Shown here piece after piece: positions 23,794 through 34,908 of a stretch of 64,000 bases of DNA; positions within the stretch are counted from its first letter, which is position 1, and each line of letters opens with the position of its first letter. This stretch comes from Pithys albifrons albifrons. Its lineage: Eukaryota > Chordata > Aves > Passeriformes > Thamnophilidae. The stretch spans positions 103,790,227 to 103,854,226 of the forward strand of contig NC_092458.1 in NCBI RefSeq assembly GCF_047495875.1. Reading direction: 5' to 3'. Below the pieces are notes generated by a model. It had not been told where the DNA came from. It ran no database searches and worked only from the letters and a program-made list of their open reading frames with translations. Both the position numbers and the translations under genes were made by a program.

Positions 23794-23844
23794 TACATTG
23801 GGTTTCTGTGGCCAGGTTTTTGGTAGTGGCAGGGCTACAGGGGT
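23767..23844. repeat. Right copy of the ~76-bp direct repeat
   Basis: Partner of 23206-23279. This copy continues without a break into the full-length LTR, so it represents the original arrangement, and the left copy is the one cut off by the LTR at 23280-23766. Confidence 0.75.
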
Positions 23845-24786
23845 AACTTCTGTTAGAAGCTGCCAGAAGCTTTCCCTGTGGCTGGTGGAGCCAATACCAA
23901 CATGCTCCAGGATGTTCTTCCTGTCACTGGCCAAGGGTGAGCTGACTAGGAATGATAGTAATGCCTTCATGATAACATATTTAAGAACACAAAGAAAGTT
24001 ATTGCACAATTGAAAATTGAAGCAGGGGAAGAGCAGAGTAAAAACATGTAAACAACTATGCAGACACCAAGGTAATAAGGAAAGGCAGGAGGTGTTCCAG
24101 GTGCTGGAGCTGAGGTTCCCCTGCAGTCTGTGGTGCAGATCATGGTGGAGCAACTGTGACCCTGCAGCCCATGGAGGACCCCAGCAGTGTGGAGATCCAC
24201 CTGCAGCCTGCAGAGAAGCCCACATTGGAGCAGGTTTTTTCCTGGTAGGACTTGCAGCCCTGTGGCGGACCCACACTGGAGAAGCTTGTTCATGAAGAAC
24301 TGCACCCCATGGAAAAGTGACCCACAGAACAGCATCTTTGTTAAGAACTGTTGCCCATAGGATGGACTCATTGGAAAGACTTGTGCAGGACTGTCTCCCA
24401 TGGGAAGGACTCCACTCCCTGTCAGTGGCAGAAACAACAAGTGACCATAACCCCCACTCTCCATCTCCCTGCACCTCTGTGGAGGTTGGAAGTAGAACTT
24501 GGAAGGAAAGAGGGGTGGGGGAAAGGTGTTTTTTAGATTATTTTTCTCCCACTCTTTTGCCTCAATCCTGTTAGTAATTAATGTAATTAATATCCCCATT
24601 ATAAGTCTGTTTTTTCCATGATGGTGATCAGTAAAAGATCTCTCCCGCTCTTATCTCAAGTCATTAATCCTTCATTGTTTGTTGGTTTGTTTTTGTTTTT
24701 TTTCTCTTCTTTGTCCAGTTGCAGAGGGGAGGGAGAAAAGTGGCTTTAGTGGGTGCCTGGCATCCAGCCACAGTCAACTCACTACA
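23794..24786 (+). mobile_element. LTR of an ERVL-like endogenous retrovirus, ~1 kb
   Basis: Begins TACATTGGGTTTCTGTGGCC and ends GTCAACTCACTACA. The start, the CATATTTAAGAAC promoter-like segment near 23978, and the GCACCTGG/CATCCAGCCA-type 3' end resemble a large songbird ERVL LTR family. CR1 sequence resumes directly to the right. The flanking pentamers are CTGGG (23789-23793) and GTGGG (24787-24791), a target duplication with one mismatch, which supports 5-bp ERVL-type integration into the CR1. The first base pair is TA rather than TG, presumably decayed. No internal viral genes are adjacent, so it is a solo LTR. The longest open frames of the window (antisense, 23770-24474 and 23967-24599) lie inside it and are not genes. 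Confidence 0.82.
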
Positions 24787-25543
24787 GTGGGTCTGATCTC
24801 CTGGTTGTCCTGCCTGTGCTGCATGATGGCACTTAAGATGATCTGCACCATGACCTTCCCCAGCACTGAGGTCAGGTTGACAGCCGTTTGGTTCCCCATG
24901 CTTCCTTTCAGTTCCTCCTGTAGATGGGCAACATATTTACCATCCCCCAGTCTCCTGGGACCTCCCCAGTTAGCCAGGACTGCTGGTAGGGCATTGGAAC
25001 TTCTCCCAGCTCCCTCAGGAGCCTTGGGTGGAACTCATCTGGCACCACTGACCATGTACCCTTGGATTATGGGGCCTTCATTCTGATCCACATCCCTGCC
25101 CTCCAGGTCAGGGACATGGGTACCAGAGAAACAATTGTTCTTATTAAAGAATGAGAAAGAGGAATCTTTAACCACCTCAGCATTTTCCCCATCTTTTATG
25201 ATGAAGTTTCCCCTATGCCTAATAAAAGATGGAGGTTCTCCTCACCCCTCCTTTTGTTTCTAATGTATTTATAAAAACATTTTTATTATACTTCATGGCA
25301 GTAGCCAAATAAGTTCTATTTGGGCTTTGGTCCTTCTAATTTTCTCCTTGCATACTCTCACAACGTCCTTGCAGTCGTCCTGAGTTACCTTCCCCTTCTT
25401 CCAAAGGTCATAAACATTTTTTTTTAATCCCCAAGTTTCATCCAAAGCTCTCTATGCAGCCAGACCAGCCTTTGCTGCTGGCTCAAATTCTGGAACATGG
25501 GGATGGCCTTTCTCTGAGTCTATAAGATTTCCTTTCTGAAGAA
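24787..25543 (-). mobile_element. CR1 LINE, continuation of the interrupted copy (part 2)
   Basis: Antisense CR1 resumes with GTGGGTCTGATCTCCTGG. On the minus strand it encodes remnants of the reverse transcriptase upstream of the VPQGSVL motif, for example GKVMVQIILSAIMQH near 24813-24857 (GKVMEQIILEAIMRH-like in CR1). It continues leftward through TTCTTCCAAAGGTCATA and ends near AAGATTTCCTTTCTGAAG, where the copy is 5'-truncated. Together with 21986-23218 it makes about 2 kb of one LINE. The plus-strand frame at 24679-25086 is its antisense shadow. Confidence 0.9.
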
Positions 25544-28500
25544 TATAATAGTAGTCATAATATCATACTACTTATGAGGCAGTGTTAGGAGTAGGAAGCA
25601 TTTAAGAGACAGATATTATTTTGTGTTTCAAATTATTGTGTTTTGATTTTGAAGGCAAAATTAGGATGTGTTATCAAGAATATGGATTTCTTTCACCTAT
25701 AACTCTTTGTCTCCTATTGTGCTTCCTGTGTCAGATAAAGAATTACTAGTCAACTATTAAATGAATATATGTTGCACCTGAATTTCATATATTTGAATTA
25801 TAAAAATAAAAGGAAATAAGAACCGTGAACAAAAATAACAGTTGAAATAATAGGTTGATTCAGAATTTCTGCCTCCGACTGTGAAGTGGATGGATAGGTA
25901 CTGGTTTTACTTGTAAAGTTGTGTATCCAGTTCTGTAAAGTCATTTTTGCTTCAGTCAGTCACACCAACATCCCTTTGTGTTCAAAAGGACCCTGAATTC
26001 ACAGTATACCCTCAGTAAATTCCTCCAAAGGGTAAAATTCTTGGAATCTACTGAACAGGTTAACAGAATCTTAAAATATAAACACATTCAGTAAATAAAA
26101 ATTAAATTCGATATCTTTATCAGGTACAATGTGGCATTTTTTTTGTGCTTTCTTGCAAAATACTTCAGAGGGCAATTTTCAGTTACTATCCCAGGCTATA
26201 AGTGTACAAAGACAAGCTATTTTTTCTGCTTCTCAATTTGTGAAGTCTCACCTGCTTGCTCAGACTAGAAAGAGCTGCAATAAAAGAATTTCTACCTGTT
26301 TTAGGCAATAAAACAAAATAATGGACAGTCTTCTGTAGCTGATTAGCTCAGGAAAGAAAAATAGGAAACTTTCACGAAGGAGAAACATTAGATTTGTGTT
26401 GCATTTTTTAAAGGAAGTTAGAAGAAAATAACAATATTGCAATGACAACATTGTTCCAAGGGCGAAAAGGAAAAAACAACTCTTGGATCAAAATAGGGAC
26501 TCTATTTTGTACAAATGGATGTTTCTAATCAGTCAAATGATAAAAGTATAAAAACCGTTTTTTATTGAAACACCTGTTTGTAATAAGTGGTTTGCAGGTG
26601 TGTGTCTTGTAGTTGGTTTCTCCTCTTTTTTTTTTTTAATAAATGTTTGCTTTCTTTAAGCATTATGGGCTTCTGTTGTTTAGAATTCCAACCATGTTAC
26701 TATCACTTATATCTAGTCAAAGCATATAGAATAAGCAATGCCTCATTATAATAACTCCATTTCTGGGTGATGTATTAATGGCTGCCATAAATGTGACAGA
26801 AATGCATTAAGGATATTTTTGCTGAAATTTGGGAAGTAGAAATCAGAGACCGGCTTTAGAAACTGCTCACACCTTACAAATCAAAAGTGTTTTTTGAAGC
26901 CTGACCCATTAGTTCCTAAGGCACTGGTTTCAATGACAGTTAAAGCACTTTTTCCATTATGAAATAGCTTTAGAAACTTTAGTAAATCTACTGAGACTTA
27001 AATTTTAAAAATAAATCCAGATTTTTTGAAGACTTGTCATTACTTAATTGTGCATCTCTAGATTTCATGTTATTCTGGTGTATAGTGATAAGTGCAGGCA
27101 CATTTCTAGAGTTTATAATTGATTCAAGTACTTAATCTTAAAGACTTTGGCCAAATTTGAATATAAGATATTTCCAAAGTACACACAAAATATTAAATTT
27201 AGGATTTGATTGTGTAATGCATGACATTATTTCACTGCATCATGTGGAATTTCCCACACTGAAACCAGAATATCTACATTAAATTTTGCTGAATTTAAAT
27301 TAGGCAGGTACATTGTATAGGTCATTATAAAATAATTACATTAAAAAATAAAAAATAAATATTCTGACCTAGTAATCTGTTAAAAGCCAAACATGTAACT
27401 TCATATTCTTAGTTTTAACCTTTCTGGATGCCTGGTCCTATAGTCTGTCTCCTTCCTTGCCTAGAGGTTCTTTGCCTCTCCAGTTCTAAAGTTGATTTGC
27501 TGTCAGAATATTCACTTGACTTTCTTTCCCTTTCAGACCTTCTAACAAGCAGGGAAATACCACCTTATTACTAGTCAAAAACCAAAATGAGAGGAAAGAG
27601 CCACCCAACAGCTGCAAACCTAGAGGCTGACTGTCCTCAAATTCACTGTGTGTGTATGATCTTAATCACACAGTGTCTCTTAGACTGTCATTACCACATA
27701 TTCATGACAATATAAGAGGTGAGTTGGATGCTAAGCATTTTCATCATTATGAAATTTAAAGTCTTTTACATTCACTAAGTTGCAAGAACATAATTTTTAC
27801 TAGGTTTCATGTCAAGTTACTTGTTACTATGAAATAGCAACATCTCCAAATTAAGCTTCTGAGAATAATCACTACCAGTCACATACACCAGTTTAACATG
27901 ACCTCATAAAACAATTATTAACTACATTAAAAACCATAGAAAGACAAAGATGGGGATATATATTCTACCCATTTCTACAATTCTTAGCAAGTAGGAATAT
28001 TTTAAAAGAAAAAAAACTGCTCACACATACGTGACAAAGCACGTTCCAGATTTAGGAGGCGTCCATAAGTCCTTAAACAGAAAAGGGTGTCCTTTCCTTA
28101 ATAATAAATCATGTTTAAGCATTGAAATTATATACACAGTGCATAAGGAAATTTAGGTATCTAAAATATGTTGAGAACAGTTCTTACCACAGGTGTTTCC
28201 TTTTGCTTTCTTGGGTATCTAAACCCACAATCCTAATGGTGTAGTTTGCCAGCACTTCTAATCCACTCCACACATGAACGTGCAACCAGTAGTCTATATC
28301 TGTCCAAGATTCAAATGCATAGATAGACCTTTAGGGAATGGAGAAGTGGTTGGTTTATTTTAGCAGGCAGCCAAATAAAACATTACTGTCATCTCTGACC
28401 TTTATATGAAGTAGTCTGAAGAAGGGAAAAGCTTCTTCATATGCTTTCCTTTCACCACAATATCTCATTTTGACCTTTCAGCAGTCCTGTCACAGTAGGA

Positions 28501-28975
28501 AGATCCAGGCTAAGCTAAGGACACAATCCCAACTGTTTCTTTCAATAAGCAGCAAGAAGAAACTATTAAAATTAGCCTGCAAACACAATAAAGGAGAGCA
28601 TACTATCCCAGAACGGTAATAGATTTTGTTTCCAGTTTGGCAGGATTATCTTCTATCTGACCAAAGGCTGCTGAGGCATGTAGAATTACAGATGCAGAAA
28701 CCAGAGTCCTGCTCATCATGGGGCTTGATTTATCTCTTCTACAAGACCTCAGTTTCAATAGGAGAAGCTAAATTATTATTTGTCAATTTCAGTCAAGACT
28801 ATAATTTAGGACTTAGATTTAGGAGGCATGAATAGAAGTTCTAAATCCTAACCTCTTATTACAATGCACATGCTATAAATTAAACAGACATAAGTCTTAA
28901 GCTTTTTTATCCTTGGAGGTACTCAAACCCCAACTATATCCTCAGTAACCTTCTCGAGGCAGCCATTCTTAAAGA
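25544..28975. other. AT-rich unique stretch without a recognisable gene
   Basis: No retroelement or family-like open frame was recognised. The segment around 26740-26900 (TGTATTAATGGCTGCCATAA and following) has the look of a conserved non-coding element but cannot be verified here. A T-run occurs near 26620-26638. Confidence 0.5.
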
Positions 28976-29033
28976 GAAGGGTTGGGATAGACATCTCCAA
29001 ATGTCCCTTTCAAAAATCAACCGTTCTATGAAT
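28976..29033 (+). mobile_element. CR1-like LINE 3' tail, very short
   Basis: GAAGGGTTGGGATAGACATC, then AATGTCCCTTTCAAAAATCAACC, then GTTCTATGAATT: a diverged version of the CR1 end (GGTTGGACTAGATGATCTCC...TTCCAACC...ATTCTATGA). Less than 60 bp is recognisable. Confidence 0.65.
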
Positions 29034-29829
29034 TTACTTACCCCCTTCTTAGTCAGAGCAAGCCAAAAGTTTCAGCAACCCCAATGAAACCAGTGGACAA
29101 TCAACCAGCCCTGCTCTTTCTGCCTCCACAGCAAAATCCAAGATGAGTTGAACCAGTGACCATTGCCTCGCCCTGACTCTGAACCTGTCTCTTGGACAGC
29201 ATCACATCCAAGTTTGCTTCCCAGTGATGTGGCATCGCTCACCCTGTGTGTGAAAGTCACACCACACATGTAGCATTTGTTGTGCTTCTAATTTATTTAA
29301 ACATATTTATGAAAATAATCCTTTATATATGATTACTGAGCCTGCAGAATGAACATAGGATGAAGACAAAAGTCAGAAAGCAGTGCTCTTTTCCAAAGGG
29401 AAGAAGGGCCTGATACTGTCAAGCATAAACACCAGTAATGTGCATTACCTTTAGCCAAGTGGCAATGCAGGAGCAATTTCCCCTTCTTCCTTTCTTCCCT
29501 TGTTTGAAGAGGATGTAACTGCTTTTTCTAGTTTATCATTTTCTCTGTCCTTCCATAAAAAGTGCAGTATTTTACATATTTGTTATCTTCTTTGTTGCTC
29601 CCTAGATACACTTTGGCACGTCTTGAACTTGCACTCTTTAAATGACCACTAATTTATCACTTGTGGTTTGGGTTTCTATCACTGAAGCTGCTGATACTGT
29701 CCTGCACTTGTGCTCTCAGGACTTTTGATATCCTGTGGCTGTGCTCTCAGCAGACCTTGCTACAGCATGAAAGAAAGGTGAATTCCTGATTTTTGTCCAA
29801 TTTCTCCTCCTCCAATTTATGACTTGGTT

Positions 29830-29910
29830 TAGTTAACAAGGTGGTGTTTGGTCAAAGGTTGGACTCAATGATCTTACTGGTCCTTTCCAATCTTAACAAT
29901 TCTATGACTG
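29830..29910 (+). mobile_element. CR1 LINE 3' tail
   Basis: TCAAAGGTTGGACTCAATG followed by ATCTTACTGGTCCTTTCCAA and CAATTCTATGACTGTGA, the sense-strand end of a CR1 subfamily. It is 5'-truncated to about 80 bp and non-coding. Confidence 0.85.
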
Positions 29911-30360
29911 TGAGGCACATTTTCCAAAGCATCTGAGCAATGGCAGCTCTTTCTTACAGTAAGAGCACAGAGAAGGAGGAGAACTCCACTTTGCTGCAAA
30001 ATAAACCCTTCTTATTTAAGCTGTTGTACTTACAGTCAAAAGAGCAGTGTCAAGTACTAACTCACCCATTACTGGGGGCCTGTCCATTGCCCAGCTGGTA
30101 TCTGAATTAACTGTTAACTCAATACACCAGAGAAACCACAGTGATTGTGACAGACTCCAGGGCCAAGGTAATAGGAACTATAGTCTCTTTTTAGAATATA
30201 AAGACTATGAATGCTTCACAGGTCAGATATTTCTTCTAATCCAGATTTCAAATGTTGTACAAATGTTTATATTGATGAACAAAACACCTTCCTCCCTGAT
30301 ACACATTTAATTGAATTATGGAAGTCCTATACCAATGACAGATGCTTTTATCATATTTTG

Positions 30361-30747
30361 TAGAATCATAGAATGGCTTGGGTTGAAAGGGACCTTAAAG
30401 GTCATCTAGTTTCAACTTCTCTGCTTTGAGCAGGGACACATTCCACTAGAACAGGTTGCTCAGAGCTCTATCCAACCTGACTCTAAACAGTTCCAGTGAT
30501 GGGGCATCCACAGTTTCTCTGGGCCATCTGTTCCAGTGTCTCACCACACTCACAGTCGAGATTTTTTCCCAATATCTAATCTAACCCCCCTTTCTGTCAG
30601 TTTGAATCCATTCTCCCTTGTCCTTGCAAATAGTCTTTCCATCTTTCTTGTAGGGCTCCCTTCAGGTACTGGAAGGCTGCAATTAGGTTACTCCAAAGCC
30701 TTTTCTTTTCCAGATGGAACAAATCCAATTCTCTCTGTCTCTCTTCT
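30361..30747 (-). mobile_element. CR1 LINE 3' end, antisense
   Basis: Begins TAGAATCATAGAATGGCTTG, the complement of the CR1 terminus. It continues through GGTTGCTCAGAGCTCTATCC, GATGGGGCATCCACAGTTTC, and TCTGTCAGTTTGAATCCATTCTCCC, which is the 3' UTR plus the last ORF2 codons. It stops in a pyrimidine run where the copy is 5'-truncated. The plus-strand frame 30536-30850 is antisense to it. Confidence 0.92.
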
Positions 30748-33700
30748 TTTTTTTTTTCTTTCTTTTGAGAGCTATTCTTACAAGTTCAAGCCCGACATCA
30801 CTAGCCAGCCTACTTGGCTGGTAGCACAGACAGGTGAAAATAATTGCTGATACTCAAGTCTGCAGGCAGAGAGTACTTGTAAACACACTGAACCAAAACA
30901 ACTCACCTTGTAGAGAGCCCTGCACAACCAAGCGCCTCAGGGTCAGAAACAGTCTGTGCTAATTACCTGCTATGACCTCTGTATACTTTAGTTCTGCCTA
31001 AGTCCCGGTTTAAGCATGCTGCCAGGGAAAGACAGGCCCATAATATATTTGTAATGTCATGAAACAAGTCTCACATTTAAGAAGAGATCACCTTTCTGCT
31101 TACTATCTTCTTAGGAGCAAAATGGAGTAGCAAAATACCTTTAGCACATCATTAAAAAAACTGTCCAGCAGTTCCTTTCTTTCCATAATAACTACAGCTT
31201 ATATTCAGTAGTCTAGTTTCCCCGTATGAATTTTTAGCTTGTATTCCTTGCCTGTATGTCTTTTCTTTTTGTAAAAGCCCTTTATGTTTTCTTTGATTGC
31301 TCTGCTTTCACTCAATTAACATGCTTTGCAGAGAATCTTAGGAACAAAATAATGTTCTTTGTTTAAATAATTTTAAGATACATAAATAATTATTCGCACG
31401 ATGAATATACAGTAGATCAAAAGTTGCCATAATGTAATATCTCAGTCTATGCACCTAGAAAGTTAGCATTGTACCCCATACAATATGGAACAGATCATGT
31501 CCTAAAAATGAAATGATGCTATTAATGAGAGAATACCAGAGACAGTGGAAGGACTGGGACTTAAACCCTGAAAATAACTTTTCCATCATCTCTCAGGAAG
31601 GAGGTTCTACTCACTCTGAAATAAAAAATACATTTCAGTCGACTTCAGTGTTAAGTGGATTAAACACTAATAAGCACATCTATATATCACCTACCTTTTT
31701 ATCTCACTCAGCTTTAGGTGAAAAAGAAAAAAAAAAGATCCAATTTGAACATAGAAGCACAAATCACTCCAAAGTGTCATGTACCTTTTGTTGCTCAGAA
31801 AGAGCACCACACAATCAATTTCCCATTTTCATGAGATACAAGAACACACAAACATTGTTCAAAGCAAACACATCCCTGTGCCAGATAATGCATACCATAA
31901 AGCAATCCTGAACTCAGCTACCCAAACAGGTTTTAAAAGTGAGATAGTCTGGATAGAATAGGGAATCAAAAGCAATTGAGACACAATTGAGTATAGGTTA
32001 AAGTAACAGAATAAATTAGTTAGAATAAAGCAGTGTAAAACTACTGATAGCAAAGAGAATATGAGCAGCAGGGGTATCAAGGCTGAATCCTTGTGTGACT
32101 TGAATTGGCTTATGCTTAGTCATAAATTCTGAATGTCATCCCGGGGCTATTTATCACTAAACTGAACAGATTCAGATCTTGTTACCCATCAAATCCTTGT
32201 GATATTTCTTTTATAAATTATTTAATCCATCAAATACAACACAAAAGGGTTAAGTCTACTAACTTTACTAGGGAGTATATAAGCTTTTGATTGCCTCTCC
32301 AAACAAACTCTAGCAGGATATTCTATGGCTGATGTATCCTTCTTGTTACCACGTACCACTGATATGTACTACAGCATTATGCATGAAAATACTGATGTAT
32401 TTTTAAAATAGAAACAGGTCATTATGCTTGGTTGGAAAAAACACCTGTTTCTTCTCTTCTTCACGACCTACTAATCTGATAAAGTTGTTATCAAATACTC
32501 CAATTTTCTACTAAGATTCCCAATGTTCCTAACTCATGGAGCTCATGCACTGCTTAGACAGTTTAATAACCTGGCACACTATAAACATGAAATCTAAACA
32601 TTTTATGTGCCCATACATCAATGTAATAATTATATAATAGTCATTTCGCAACATATTTTTGATTGACAGAAAGTAATAAATGTGATAATAATAAAGGATA
32701 GATAATTTGTTCCTGAATGCAGTTTACAATGTAGCAGAACCTTGCTTTGATTATTTTAGGAATAGTTTACTTCTCCCTAGTAAGACACAATGCAGTAATA
32801 CAAATTCCACAAGGAATACAAAAGAAACCCGTATTCTTCCTATTGTCCTGGTTCACATGTGAACAAAAGACCAGAATCCCAGCTGCATTTGCATTACACA
32901 CAGAAAAGGGTAACAAGATTCATACAACATGTTAAAAGTCACATGCAGAAGCACCAAGTTGAGTTTAGGTACTGCCTGAATTATGCAAAATCCAACAGGA
33001 TTACTTCATTTACACACAGACACATGCATACACATACACACACCTGCAGGCATGGATGTATGCATATGGGGATCATTTTGATCATCAAATCTGACCTTCC
33101 ATCATCACAGACTCATTTATTTTGACTAGTCTACCTGTGTAACCTCTTTTTTTTTTTTGCCTTCCCTAAAGTATCTTTTTCAGGATTGTTTAGTATTTTC
33201 ACTTAAGAAATGACAACAATAAGGTTTCTGTCAGTTACTTGTGTCTTCAGATTTGTTTCATTTTTAACTTTGAAGAAGATGAGGTTAGTACAGAAGCTCT
33301 GACAGTTGTTAGTGGGTAGGGGGTTAAGGTTTGTGATACAGATTGAACAGGTGTGTCCCATAAGTGAGATAAGTGAGAAAGTATTTTCATGGGGGGTGGG
33401 GGGAAAAGGAATATCTATATCTTTTTCTTAATATCTATCTACTTGAACATCTGGAAATTTTACCCTGTAAGGACTTTAGATCAGAGTAGTTAAAGGCTTT
33501 CTTTGAGCCCCTGTGTTCATCAAAAGTTCACATGACAATCAAGGAAGATGGAAGTATTATAAGCAAAAATACTCACTAGTTTATTACTAATAATTCGTTA
33601 TGTCTGATGTTTTCTACAGTCTACTGATAAGTCAACAGTCAGAGAAAATGTTCACCCTCATTGGAAGTGTCAACATCTGTATGAGACATATGTGTGGTGT

Positions 33701-34284
33701 AAGAAGGGTTATGACTATTTATGATAAAATTATTTAGTTTTCTATCTTAAGCTTGTTTTGGACAAAACCAATTGGCTACCATTTTTCCTGCCAACAGCTT
33801 TCAAAGCAAGTATTTTTATTTAACAGAAGGGTAGACACGTCTAATATCCAAACCCATGCATTTCCTATTCAGTGAATGAACTGAGACTTATATAATTAGT
33901 AGATGAACAGCAATGTTTCCTAATTTGTTCACCCCTCCTAGCCAAGATGTAGCATTTTTGCACCCCACAACATGCATAAATCAGCTGCTTCCCTGTACAA
34001 CATCATATTCTCACATGGGGATGCTGTAAACCATTTAAGCTATAACAAAATAAAGAAAGTTAAGGGGTGGGGGGAGAGACGGGGAAGAGTGAATTTTGGA
34101 TGATTTAAAATATGGTTAATTGTTCGACTGCACACAAAATAAACCAAATTTCATCCATTACTAAATCTCCCTGTTATGAAATACAACTAGTATCCCATCA
34201 TGCATCTTTAACCTATCATTGTTAGCCAGTTATTTGAAATTGTATTAGTATAGTGTCAAGTTTTCAGTTTGGTGCGATTGCAAA
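30748..34284. other. AT-rich unique stretch without a recognisable gene
   Basis: Short frames only, including one of 132 codons at 31513-31911 with no family resemblance and no splice context. Simple repeats lie at 33011-33053 and G-rich tracts at 33391-33411 and 34063-34084. A T-run lies near 33149-33160. Confidence 0.5.
33011..33053. repeat. (ACAC/ATGCATAC) simple repeat
   Basis: Interrupted CA-rich tract with CATGCATACACATACACACAC units. Confidence 0.75.
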
Positions 34285-34285
34285 T
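34281..34285. repeat. Left target-site duplication CAAAT
   Basis: Identical to 34904-34908 on the other side of the LTR. Confidence 0.85.
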
Positions 34286-34903
34286 TGTTATGGGTTCACC
34301 TAGGTGGGCCTAGATTTGGGCTCTGAAGTGTGGACTAGGCTGAAGCTGTCAGCTGACTTGAGCTGGGCTGAGCTAACAGCTGACCTCTTCTAGCCAGTAA
34401 TTTTGTATTCCATAACACATTATGACATCATCTCCAGGGAAGCAGGAACCAGTGTGGGAGTGGTTAAGGCTGTCATTTCTCAGCCTTCCTCTTGGGAGGA
34501 CACAGGATGCTGTCCCAGGGGAGATGGAGAGGACCAGGCCCACCACTGGCTCACAGGGTACCTCAGGAAAGTAAAATGTGTTGTTCTGGGTCTCTCCTTT
34601 CTGCTTGAGTTTGTCTCCCTGGGGAATAAGTTCTTTCTTAAGTAATGTGTAGTTAAGACAGTAGAATTTGTGTTCGCAAAGACGTGGGGAATTTGTTGTT
34701 GCAGACCTGTGTGAGTGTATATTTGTACTCTCTCCTACTTGTCTCTTCCTTTCTGTAAAAATATATGTAGTTTTAGTATAAACGTGGTTTGAAGTGGTTT
34801 TTTTCCTTTCCCCTCTCTTTTCCTCCCTTTCCTTGGTGTTAGGAGGGAGGCTTTTCTCTCTGTGCTTGGGGGGGTTGACAGTTGCTTATCTTAAACCAAG
34901 ACA
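34286..34903 (-). mobile_element. Solo LTR, ERVL-like, copy 2 (same family as 8315-8942)
   Basis: A 618-bp element with the same TGTTATGGGTTCACCTAGG start and TTAAACCAAGACA end as copy 1 and high identity throughout. A short deletion (about 10 bp) lies near 34675. It is flanked by a perfect 5-bp target duplication, CAAAT, at 34281-34285 and 34904-34908, which differs from the ATCCA of copy 1. The two are therefore independent integrations rather than a duplicated block. Both lie in the same orientation 26 kb apart. An 80-codon plus-strand frame (34403-34645) is retained in both copies, but it lies within the LTR and is probably incidental. Confidence 0.9.
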
Positions 34904-34908
34904 CAAAT
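34904..34908. repeat. Right target-site duplication CAAAT
   Basis: Perfect copy of 34281-34285 directly after the LTR end. Confidence 0.85.

Noticed and set aside
23770..24599. Longest open frames of the window (234 and 210 codons, minus strand)
   Set aside because: They lie antisense within the ~1-kb LTR at 23794-24786, overlap each other in different frames, and result from its GC-rich, stop-poor sequence.
24679..25086. 135-codon plus-strand frame
   Set aside because: It spans the LTR end and the antisense strand of the CR1 reverse-transcriptase region; a shadow frame.
31513..31911. 132-codon plus-strand frame
   Set aside because: No family resemblance and no supporting splice or promoter context, with a length reachable by chance in 64 kb on six frames.
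32844..32870. TGTCCTGGTTCACATGTGAA, like the start of a songbird LTR
   Set aside because: The similarity ends within about 20 bp, and no matching LTR body, 3' end or target duplication follows.
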